A DNA stretch of 64,000 nt, taken from the NCBI RefSeq assembly GCF_018499575.1, contig NZ_JAHDAP010000001.1, positions 186,001-250,000 on the forward strand, read 5' to 3'. The notes below the pieces were generated by a model. The model was not told where the DNA came from. It saw only the letters and a list, made by a program, of their open reading frames with translations, and did no database searches. How positions within the stretch are numbered: position 1 is the stretch's first letter; every line of letters starts with the position of its first letter. The translations under genes and the position numbers were made by a program. This stretch comes from Streptococcus infantis (GTDB lineage: Bacteria; Bacillota; Bacilli; Lactobacillales; Streptococcaceae). Below are positions 55,871 through 64,000 of the stretch, piece by piece.

Positions 55871-58800
55871 ATGGGAAAACATTTTTTTGAGAGACGGTGT
55901 CATTACAGTATACGTAAGTTTGCAATGGGCGCTGCTTCTGTCATGATTGGTGCAAGCATTTTTGGTGCTGGTATGGTTCAAGCAGCAGAAACAGAAGGGC
56001 CTGCAGAGACAGAAGGCACGGTAACACAGGTTCAGCCCCTGGATAAGTTACCAGCGGATATAGCAGCAGCTATTGAAAAAGCTGAATCAGCAAAACCAAC
56101 TGATCCTGCTGAAACGAATCCGACTGATGCGGAAGCTCAGCCTGAAAATACTGGAGAAGTAGTACCAAAACCAGCTGAAACTCCAGTTCCTAAGGAAGAA
56201 GCAACACCAAAACCAGCTGAAACTCCAGTTCCTAAGGAAGAAGCAACACCAAAACCAGCTGAAACTCCAAAAGAAGAAACAGCACCAGTAGCTAAACCAG
56301 CAGAAAAGCCAGTTACTAAAGATTTGGTTGAAACTCCAGATGTCAATCATTTGGAAAAGGCTACTGCGACAGCATCAAACCATGAAGCCAACACACCATT
56401 TACAGCTGAGAAGGCGATTGATGGAAATCCAGATACTCGTTGGGCAACTGACCGTGATGTTGTGAAACCAACAATCGAATTTAAGCTTGAAAAGACAACC
56501 TTAATCAAGCATGTGGAAATCGATTGGGATCGTCGTGTTCGTGGCGAGCAAAACGATCCAAACATCAAATCTTGGAATCTCTATTATGCAGGTCAAGACG
56601 AAGTCAATGGATCAGGTCCTGGAGAATGGAAGTTGGCTCATCAACGCACAGGAACTCCAGTTCTAGATGAAAAAGTTGACTTAAAAGAAGCAGTTCAAGC
56701 TAAGTATCTCAAACTTGAAATTACAGATTATCAAGCCGGTACGATGCAATGGAAAAATGTGGGTATCCAAGAAATTCGTGCCTACTCAAACATTCCAGAC
56801 ACCAGCAAACCAACAGATATTCGTCAAGTTACAGAAATAGCGGTTGCTGAAGACGGAAAATCACTTGTATTACCTAAATTACCTGGTCAAGTTAGCTTGA
56901 TTGGAAGCAATAAGCAAGGTGTTATCGACCTAAATAATAAAATCTACACACCGCTGACAGAACAACATGTCAAAGTGATGGTTCAACAAACGAATGATAA
57001 CCATACCTTCACAAAAGAATTTGAAGTTGTCATTAAAGGCTTGCATGCGGATGAAGGTGTTGGAACCAAACCTGCAGTTGCCCCAGCAGTTCAACAATGG
57101 TACGGCACTGAAGGTAAAACTTCTATTACTTCTGAAACTGTCATTTCAGTAGGAGATTCAGGATTTGACAAGGAAGCTAAGTTCTACCAAACTGACCTTG
57201 AAAATCGTGGTTTGGAAGTCGCAACCGGTGATCAATCAGCTCAAAACCGAATTGAATTTAAAAAGGTTGAAGACAAGGGCTATGGTAAAGAAGGCTATGG
57301 TATCACCATTAAAGATGGAGTTATCACAGTAGAAGCAGCGACTAATGCAGGTGCATTTTACGCAACTCGTACTCTTCTTCAAATGGGAGAAACTGACCTA
57401 CAGAACGGTGAAATCCGTGACTTCCCAAGCTTCAGCCACCGTGGCTTTATGCTAGATACAGGTCGTAAATTTATTCCATATGATACGCTTGTAGATATCA
57501 TGCTTAACATGGCTTACTACAAGATGAACGATCTTCAGTTGCACTTGAATGACAACTATATCTTCCTAGAAAAACATGTAGAGGGCAAACAACTTAGCAA
57601 GCAAGAAGAACTAGACTATGTTCTTAAAAATGCTAAGACAGGCTTCCGTGTAGAGACTGATGTTGTCGGTAAAAATGGTGAAAAATTAACATCAAAAGAA
57701 CATTACACCAAGGAAGAAATGCAACAGATCATTAGCCTGGCTAAAGACCTGCATATCAACCTTGTTCCTGAAATTGACACACCAGGACACGCATTATCAT
57801 TTGTTAAGGTGCGTCCAGACTTGATGTATAAGGGCCAACTAAGTGCCAGAAAACACAATGTAGAGCGTGTAGCTATGTTGGACTTGGATAACAAGTACGA
57901 AGAAACCCTCGCTTTTGTTAAATCTGTCTATGACAAATTGCTCGATGGTGAAAATGCCCCTCTTCGTGGCGTTTCAACAGTTCATATCGGTACAGATGAG
58001 TACTATGGAAGTCCTGAAAGTTATCGTCGTTATGTCAATGATATGATCCAGTACATCAAAGGTAAGGGCTTAACACCACGTATTTGGGGTTCGCTCTCTG
58101 CCAAACAAGGAACTACACCTGTTGATTGGAATGGAGTAGAAGTGGATATCTGGAGTATCCACTGGCAACGTCCAGCTGCCGCAATTGCTCAGGGTGCTAA
58201 GATTATCAATATCACAGATATTCCAACCTATAGTGTTCCAAGTGGAAGCAATAGTCAAGGTGGTTATGGGGATTATGCAAACTATGAAACTCAATACAAC
58301 CGCTGGACACCAAATGACTTCTCAACAGGTGGAGGACCACGCCTAGAAGCCTCTAATCCAAATATCCTTGGTGGTGGTCATGCAGTCTGGAATGACAACA
58401 TTGACCTACATGAAACAGGACTTACCTCTTTTGATATCTTTAAACGCTTCTTCAAGAGTATGCAATCAACTGCAGAACGCACTTGGGGTTCAGATCGTGC
58501 AGCTAAGACCTATGCAGACCGTATCCAACCAACAAGTGTCTATGCACCGCGTTCAAATCCAGATAAGACAGTAGAAGAAAGCGACCTCTTTACAATTAAA
58601 GCAGAAACTATCAAAGAGTATCTTGCTAAGAATGTGAAGAAAACAGAAGCAGGTTTGAACTTCGAAAAAGATTCTAGCATCGAAGGCTTAGTAGGTGATG
58701 TTGGTCCTAGTCATGTTTTGAAATTGGATGTAACTGTTACAGGTGATGGAGAGCAGGTCTTCTCTACAAGCGGAGACAATCAACTTTATCTTGCTGACAA

Positions 58801-61800
58801 GGATGGCTACCTCGCTTATAAATTTGAACAATTCCATATTCAATTTAACAAGAAACTTGAAAAGAATAAACGTTATCAAATCTCTGTTGTAACCAAACCT
58901 CAAGTGACAGAAGTTTATGTAGATGGCGAAAAGGTTGAACGTATTGCAAATCCAGCTCATCCTCGCTTGGCCCACAATACCTTGGTACTTCCACTTGAAA
59001 CAATCGGTGGCTTCCAAGGAATCTTGCATAGTGCAGAGTTGTCCAATGAAGCATTTGTAAATCCACGTTTGATCCCAACGGATCACTTTAGTGTTTCTGC
59101 AACTAGTCAGGAAACACCAGGAACAGAAACTGAAGGACCAGTAGAAAAAGCTTTCGATAATGATCCGAATACTTTCTGGCATTCAAAATGGACTGGAGAT
59201 CGTGCTCCTTATACAGTTGCAATGAATTTGAATGCTCCTGAAAAAGTCAATGGTTTGACTTATCTTCCACGTCCAGGTGGAGGCAACGGAGTCGTGACTT
59301 CTTATGAAATCTATGCTCAAAAAGATGGCCAAATGGTAAAAGTTGCTTCAGGAACTTGGGAAAATAATGCCAAAGAAAAAACTGTTAATTTTGCGACAGT
59401 TGAAACCAACAAGGTAGAATTTAAAGTTCTATCAGGTGTCGCAGGATTTGGTAGTGCTGCAGAAATCCAACTACTTAAGCCACTTTCTGATAGTGAAACA
59501 GAAGAACCAGTTGTTCCAGAAAAACCAGTGACTCCAGAGAAACCAGTGACCCCAGAACCACCAAAAGTTGAAGAAGTGGGCGATGGTACAACTGAACTCG
59601 CTGATAGTTTTGTAGCTAAGAAGCCAACTAGTGATGATGCGATTGCTGCTGCAGCACAAAGTCAAGATTATCTCAAGAAAGAATACAAGGTATTCCCAAC
59701 ACCACAAAAAGTTACTTATGGTGAAGGTGTTACGAAACTTCAAAAACAAGTCAATCTTGTAATGGGCAATCAGTTAGATATTTATACTCGAAACCGCTTG
59801 AAGAGTGTCCTACAAGATCATCAAATCTCATACACAAGCAGTCAAGCAGCAGTAGCAGGTGCTACAAATATCTATCTTGGTGTTCATGGTCAAAATTCAC
59901 AGGCTGAAAAAGAAATCTCTGGTATTTCTCAAGGACTCTTTGATAAGATTGATGCCTATGCTTTGTCAATCAAGAACAATACAATCTCTATCGTCGGTAA
60001 AGATACAGATGCTGTCTTCTATGGTTTGACGACTCTTAAACACATGCTTAATGAAAGTGAAGCTCCAGTTTTACGTAATGTAACAGTTGAAGATTACGCT
60101 GACATTAAGAACCGTGGCTTTATCGAAGGTTACTATGGAAATCCATGGTCAAATGCTGACCGCGCTGAACTCATGCGCTATGGTGGTGACTTGAAGTTGA
60201 CTCAATACTTCTTTGCACCAAAAGATGATCCATACCACAACAAGAAATGGCGTGAACTTTATCCAGAAGAAAAATTAGCCGAAATTCGTGAATTGGCGCG
60301 TGTCGGAAACCAAAACAAGACTCGCTATGTTTGGACCATCCACCCATTCATGAACAAGCCAATTCGTTTTGGTAATGATGCACAATATCAACAAGATTTA
60401 GATACGATTAAAGCTAAATTTACACAGTTGATGGACGTAGGTGTCCGTGAGTTCGGTATTTTGGCCGATGACGCTTCAAGTCCAGTCGGTGGCTACAATA
60501 GCTACAACCGCTTGATGAAGGACATGACAGATTGGTTGACTGAAAAACAAGCAACTTATGTGGGTCTTCGCAAGGAAATGATTTTTGTCCCAGGTCAATA
60601 TTGGGGTAATGGTCGTGAAGATGAGTTGAAAGCACTCAACGAAAATCTTCCGACTTCAACTTCAATGACTCTTACTGGAGGTAAAGTTTGGGGTGAAGTA
60701 TCAGAAAACTTCCTTTCTAACCTTAAGAAGAACCTAACTGCAGGTGGTAAGACCTACCGCCCAGTAACCCTATGGATTAACTGGCCATGTACAGATAACT
60801 CTAAACAACACTTAATCTTGGGTGGCGGTGAGAAATTCCTTCATCCAAATGTGGATCCAAGTCTCCTTTCAGGTATCATGTTGAATCCAATGCAACAATC
60901 TGAGCCTTCTAAGATTGCCCTCTTCTCTGCAGCTCAGTATGCATGGAAACAATGGAAGTCTGAAGAAGAAGCTAAGAAAGTCAACGATATCGCCTTCAAC
61001 TTTGTTGAAACTGGTAAGTTTACAGATAGTGAAACATCTGTTGCCTTCCGTGAACTTGGTAAACACATGATTAACCAAAATATGGATGGACGTGTTGTTA
61101 AGTTGGAAGAATCTGTTGAGCTTGCTCCGAAATTAGAAGCCTTCATGTCTAAGCTAAAAGCTGGTCAAGATGTCAGCGCAGAGCGTCAAGAATTGCGTGC
61201 AGAATTTGCCAAACTGAAAGCTGCGGCTCAACTTTATAAAGCATCTGGTGACGAAAAGATGCGTAACCAAATTCACTACTGGTTGGATAATACCATTGAC
61301 CAAATGGATGCTTTGAGTGCTTTCCTAGATGGAACAGAAGCTATTGAAAACAATGATTCTGCTAGACTTTGGGATAGCTATTACAAGGGCTTGAAACTTT
61401 ACGAACAATCACAAACCTATACTTTCCATTATGTAGACCATGATGAAAGAGCTGAGTTGGGTGTCCAACATATCCGTCCATTCTTACTTGGCCTTCGTGA
61501 AGTATTGGCAACTGAAGTTCAAAAAGCCTTGCACCCTGACCAAGTGATCAGTACCTTTATCACAAACCGTACTGGTGTAGAAGGTGGACTTGCTGAAGTC
61601 ACTGATGGAGATTTAGGAACACATGCCCTTATCAAATCACCAAACAGTATCCAAACTGGTGACTATATCGGTTTGAAATTTAATAAGGCTGTTCCAATCC
61701 AAAGCTTGACATTTGCAATGGGAACTCAAGCAAATCCACGCGATACCTTTAACAATGCTAAAGTTGAGTACCTCAATGAAAATGATGAGTGGGTAACACT

Positions 61801-64000
61801 TTCAGAACCAAGTTATACTGGTAATGAGCCTCTTCTTAAATTTGAAAATCTCAATATCAATGCTAAAGCTGTTCGAATGATTGCCACTTCGGACCGTGAA
61901 AATACTTGGTTTGCTGTGCGAGAAATTGCTGTTAATCGTCCTGTAGAAGTAAGTCGTCCTAAACAGACAGCTACAGTGACCATCAGTCCAAATCTTATGT
62001 ACAAGTACAATACGACAGTTGCTCAGATTACAGATGGTCGTGACAATACGGAAGCTATGCTTGCAAATGCTGATCGAACTGATACAACTCCTGTCGATGG
62101 TTGGGTACAACTAGACTTGGGTGAAGTAAAACCTGTAACTAAGGTTCGTCTCGTTCAAGGTTCAGGAGATAAATTGGCAGAAGGTGTCCTTGAGTATTCT
62201 ACAGATGGAACTTCATGGCAAGAATTGGATCGTTTGGCTGGTGAACAAAGCAAAGAAATTGAAACTCCAATTTCAGCTCGTTACATTCGTGTTCGTAATA
62301 CCAAGAATATCAATCTATGGTGGCGTATCGCTGACTTCTCAGTTGAGACACGTGCTGGAAATAGCGAGATGACAGATACTAATGTTGAAAGCTTGAAATC
62401 AACTCCAGTCTATGACAGTCTCGGTCGTTATGATCTGCAAATTCCAAGTGGAACCAAGCTTCCAGCTCATAGCTACTTGGGTATGAAACTTGATCGTCTT
62501 CACCAGGCAGAGAGTATTCAGGCTATTGGTATTGGAAATCCAGCCCTTGACTTGGAATTCTCTCCAAATGCACAAGAATGGTATCCAGCTAGTCAAGTCA
62601 CAGATAAGTCTTTGGTACGTTATGCTCGTTTGATGAATAAGACCGACCAAGAACAAGCAGTGACAGCAACCTCTCTACTTGTCAAGACAAAAGAAGTTCA
62701 ACCAACTAAACTTGATTCTACATCTATGGGAATCGATGCCTATTATGGTGCTAATGATGTTCGCAAGATCAAGAATTTGGATCAGTTGTTTGATGGTGTC
62801 TACAATAACTTTGTAGAGTTCTCTGATTATGCACGTAAAGATGGTCACATTACCTTGAAACTTGGTAGCGAACGTGAAATCAAGAAGATTAGAGCTTATA
62901 TCCAAGATGGTACGAAGAACTATCTTCGTGATGGTAAGATTCAGGTTAGCCAAGACGGCAAGACTTGGACTGACGTTGTGACAGTTGGTGATGGCCTTGC
63001 AAATGACATGCATGATGATTCATTGACAGATGGATGGACACATGATTCTAAGATGCCTGGAAATCGCTACATCGAGGGTGAACTTGCAAGTCCAGTGAAA
63101 GCAAATTATCTACGTGTTCTCTTTACTGCTAATTACGATGCTCGTTTTGTCGGATTTACTGAATTAGTCATCAATGATGGCGAATTTGTGAAACCTATCA
63201 ACGACCCAACGGTTCAAGGAAATGGTGGAGAAAGTAGAGGCAACCTTTACACCAATCTTGTAGATGGCAAAGTCTTGACAAGCTATAAGGCTGAGAAAGA
63301 CCAAGGTGAGTTGGTTTACCACTTATCAGAACCAACAGATGCTAACCATATCCGACTTGTTTCTAGTCTTCCTCAAGGAGTAGTGGCTCGCGTACTGGCT
63401 CGCACTCTGAAAACAGACAGAGACGGTGCTTGGACAGATTTGGGCGCAATTACCTCAAGCTTCCAAACATTTGCAGTGAGAGATAAAGCTCCGTTACTTG
63501 ATGTTAAACTCATTTGGGAAGGTGGCAAACCAGAGTTCTATGAAATGACTACTTACTACCAAGAACTTTCAGAAGAACCTGAGCAACCAACTCCAGATCC
63601 AGAACCAACTCCAGATCCAGAACCAACTCCAGATCCAAAACCAACTCCAGATCCAGAGCCAACTCCAGATCCAAAACCAACTCCAGATCCAGAGCCAACT
63701 CCAGATCCAAAACCAACTCCAGATCCAGAGCCAACTCCAGATCCAAAACCAACTCCAGATCCAAAACCAACCCCAGATCCAGAGCCAATTCCAGATCCAA
63801 AACCAACCCCAGATCCAGAGCCAACTCCAGAGCCAACTCCAGATCCAGAGCCAACTCCAGATCCGAAACCAACTCCAGATCCAGAGCCAACTCCAGATCC
63901 AAAACCAACTCCAGATCCGAAACCAACCCCGGATCCAGAACCAACTCCAGATCCGAAACCAACTCCTGAACCTGAAGTCCTTTCTAGTAAAGGAGATCAA
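55871..64000 (+). CDS. Surface GH20-GH84 beta-N-acetylhexosaminidase, 3' end beyond window
   Basis: An open frame of 2710 codons still running at the window end. Order: YSIRK signal peptide (12-16; cleavage after about 40, VQAAE); Pro/Lys/Glu repeats ([14 protein letters not shown], about 95-140); CBM32 (about 160-309); GH20 N-domain and barrel (about 400-880; [10 protein letters not shown], catalytic D709-E710 in HIGTDEYYG); LamG-like fold (about 925-1060); CBM32 (about 1072-1203); GH84 N-domain (about 1270-1410) and barrel (about 1411-1710; [13 protein letters not shown], catalytic D1533-D1534 in [10 protein letters not shown]); helical bundle; three more CBM32-like modules (about 1890-2440); PTPDPEP stalk from about 2573; then EVLSSKGDQ as in the GH101 protein. 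GH20 and GH84 both use substrate-assisted catalysis on terminal GlcNAc/GalNAc. SIALI repeats and LPXTG are expected downstream. Codon use is host-like. Confidence 0.93.
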   Translation, partial: MGKHFFERRCHYSIRKFAMGAASVMIGASIFGAGMVQAAETEGPAETEGTVTQVQPLDKLPADIAAAIEKAESAKPTDPAETNPTDAEAQPENTGEVVPKPAETPVPKEEATPKPAETPVPKEEATPKPAETPKEETAPVAKPAEKPVTKDLVETPDVNHLEKATATASNHEANTPFTAEKAIDGNPDTRWATDRDVVKPTIEFKLEKTTLIKHVEIDWDRRVRGEQNDPNIKSWNLYYAGQDEVNGSGPGEWKLAHQRTGTPVLDEKVDLKEAVQAKYLKLEITDYQAGTMQWKNVGIQEIRAYSNIPDTSKPTDIRQVTEIAVAEDGKSLVLPKLPGQVSLIGSNKQGVIDLNNKIYTPLTEQHVKVMVQQTNDNHTFTKEFEVVIKGLHADEGVGTKPAVAPAVQQWYGTEGKTSITSETVISVGDSGFDKEAKFYQTDLENRGLEVATGDQSAQNRIEFKKVEDKGYGKEGYGITIKDGVITVEAATNAGAFYATRTLLQMGETDLQNGEIRDFPSFSHRGFMLDTGRKFIPYDTLVDIMLNMAYYKMNDLQLHLNDNYIFLEKHVEGKQLSKQEELDYVLKNAKTGFRVETDVVGKNGEKLTSKEHYTKEEMQQIISLAKDLHINLVPEIDTPGHALSFVKVRPDLMYKGQLSARKHNVERVAMLDLDNKYEETLAFVKSVYDKLLDGENAPLRGVSTVHIGTDEYYGSPESYRRYVNDMIQYIKGKGLTPRIWGSLSAKQGTTPVDWNGVEVDIWSIHWQRPAAAIAQGAKIINITDIPTYSVPSGSNSQGGYGDYANYETQYNRWTPNDFSTGGGPRLEASNPNILGGGHAVWNDNIDLHETGLTSFDIFKRFFKSMQSTAERTWGSDRAAKTYADRIQPTSVYAPRSNPDKTVEESDLFTIKAETIKEYLAKNVKKTEAGLNFEKDSSIEGLVGDVGPSHVLKLDVTVTGDGEQVFSTSGDNQLYLADKDGYLAYKFEQFHIQFNKKLEKNKRYQISVVTKPQVTEVYVDGEKVERIANPAHPRLAHNTLVLPLETIGGFQGILHSAELSNEAFVNPRLIPTDHFSVSATSQETPGTETEGPVEKAFDNDPNTFWHSKWTGDRAPYTVAMNLNAPEKVNGLTYLPRPGGGNGVVTSYEIYAQKDGQMVKVASGTWENNAKEKTVNFATVETNKVEFKVLSGVAGFGSAAEIQLLKPLSDSETEEPVVPEKPVTPEKPVTPEPPKVEEVGDGTTELADSFVAKKPTSDDAIAAAAQSQDYLKKEYKVFPTPQKVTYGEGVTKLQKQVNLVMGNQLDIYTRNRLKSVLQDHQISYTSSQAAVAGATNIYLGVHGQNSQAEKEISGISQGLFDKIDAYALSIKNNTISIVGKDTDAVFYGLTTLKHMLNESEAPVLRNVTVEDYADIKNRGFIEGYYGNPWSNADRAELMRYGGDLKLTQYFFAPKDDPYHNKKWRELYPEEKLAEIRELARVGNQNKTRYVWTIHPFMNKPIRFGNDAQYQQDLDTIKAKFTQLMDVGVREFGILADDASSPVGGYNSYNRLMKDMTDWLTEKQATYVGLRKEMIFVPGQYWGNGREDELKALNENLPTSTSMTLTGGKVWGEVSENFLSNLKKNLTAGGKTYRPVTLWINWPCTDNSKQHLILGGGEKFLHPNVDPSLLSGIMLNPMQQSEPSKIALFSAAQYAWKQWKSEEEAKKVNDIAFNFVETGKFTDSETSVAFRELGKHMINQNMDGRVVKLEESVELAPKLEAFMSKLKAGQDVSAERQELRAEFAKLKAAAQLYKASGDEKMRNQIHYWLDNTIDQMDALSAFLDGTEAIENNDSARLWDSYYKGLKLYEQSQTYTFHYVDHDERAELGVQHIRPFLLGLREVLATEVQKALHPDQVISTFITNRTGVEGGLAEVTDGDLGTHALIKSPNSIQTGDYIGLKFNKAVPIQSLTFAMGTQANPRDTFNNAKVEYLNENDEWVTLSEPSYTGNEPLLKFENLNINAKAVRMIATSDRENTWFAVREIAVNRPVEVSRPKQTATVTISPNLMYKYNTTVAQITDGRDNTEAMLANADRTDTTPVDGWVQLDLGEVKPVTKVRLVQGSGDKLAEGVLEYSTDGTSWQELDRLAGEQSKEIETPISARYIRVRNTKNINLWWRIADFSVETRAGNSEMTDTNVESLKSTPVYDSLGRYDLQIPSGTKLPAHSYLGMKLDRLHQAESIQAIGIGNPALDLEFSPNAQEWYPASQVTDKSLVRYARLMNKTDQEQAVTATSLLVKTKEVQPTKLDSTSMGIDAYYGANDVRKIKNLDQLFDGVYNNFVEFSDYARKDGHITLKLGSEREIKKIRAYIQDGTKNYLRDGKIQVSQDGKTWTDVVTVGDGLANDMHDDSLTDGWTHDSKMPGNRYIEGELASPVKANYLRVLFTANYDARFVGFTELVINDGEFVKPINDPTVQGNGGESRGNLYTNLVDGKVLTSYKAEKDQGELVYHLSEPTDANHIRLVSSLPQGVVARVLARTLKTDRDGAWTDLGAITSSFQTFAVRDKAPLLDVKLIWEGGKPEFYEMTTYYQELSEEPEQPTPDPEPTPDPEPTPDPKPTPDPEPTPDPKPTPDPEPTPDPKPTPDPEPTPDPKPTPDPKPTPDPEPIPDPKPTPDPEPTPEPTPDPEPTPDPKPTPDPEPTPDPKPTPDPKPTPDPEPTPDPKPTPEPEVLSSKGDQ
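63586..63975 (+). repeat. 18-bp tandem repeat in the GH20-GH84 gene
   Basis: About 21 units coding [12 protein letters not shown], nearly identical in DNA to the stalk at 54827-55232. One unit is shortened to TPEP (12 bases, near 63826) and one reads IPDP. The shared 3' border [11 protein letters not shown] shows a common cassette. Confidence 0.92.

Noticed and set aside
56087-56350. Minus-strand Trp/Phe-rich frame opposite the GH20-GH84 N-terminus
   Set aside because: Mirror of the [13 protein letters not shown] repeats; no expression signals.
63549-64000. Two minus-strand frames over the second repeat array
   Set aside because: Same artefact of the tandem repeat; low-complexity product with no homology.

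Overview
The window looks like chromosomal DNA of a commensal Streptococcus of the mitis/sanguinis type. The evidence is low GC, the tmRNA tag AKNNTSYALAA, YSIRK signal peptides with LPETG anchors, and close relatives of pneumococcal PgdA, RodA, EzrA, Def, PfkA and Pyk. PgdA is clearly diverged from the pneumococcal protein, and from memory the gene order is shuffled relative to S. pneumoniae. I do not name a species. No phage, IS element, CRISPR array or BOX/RUP element was seen.

Region 1 to 40 kb is housekeeping. It holds dinG (cut by the window edge), rodA, a DJ-1 protein, a HAD protein, gyrB, ezrA, pgdA, the infC-rpmI-rplT operon with a structured leader, gloA, dnaE, pfkA and pyk. Next come an unassigned minus-strand small RNA, tRNA-Thr, plsC, a P-type ATPase, trmK/Nif3/DAO, galE, a ferredoxin, cmk, pdxST, hlyIII, ogt, an amino-acid ABC transporter pair, trxB, rlmB, def, a CapA-like protein, a Cof-type HAD and an SGNH hydrolase. 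Region 40 to 48.6 kb holds tmRNA, mntH, tRNA-Ser, the fruRKA operon and ftsK.

Region 48.6 kb to the end is accessory: two giant cell-surface glycan-degrading proteins side by side. The first (2269 aa) joins an S1B trypsin-like protease (H182/D239/S310) to a GH101 endo-alpha-N-acetylgalactosaminidase (D1051/E1083), followed by Pro-rich repeats, 17-residue SIALI-type repeats and LPETG. The second (at least 2710 aa, open at the window end) joins GH20 (D709/E710) and GH84 (D1533/D1534) with several CBM32-like modules. The two share a 5' leader with a cre box, a YSIRK N-terminus and a C-terminal repeat cassette. Together they could cut mucin peptide, remove core-1 O-glycans and trim GlcNAc/GalNAc under carbon catabolite control. 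The GH101 core has strikingly TTA-rich leucine codons compared with its flanks, which suggests it was acquired separately and fused.

Other notable signals are at least six genes whose promoter -10 element lies only 6-7 bases before the ATG (predicted leaderless mRNAs), an ATA start for infC, an attenuator-like infC leader, 10-bp phased repeats upstream of fruR, and several operator-like palindromes.
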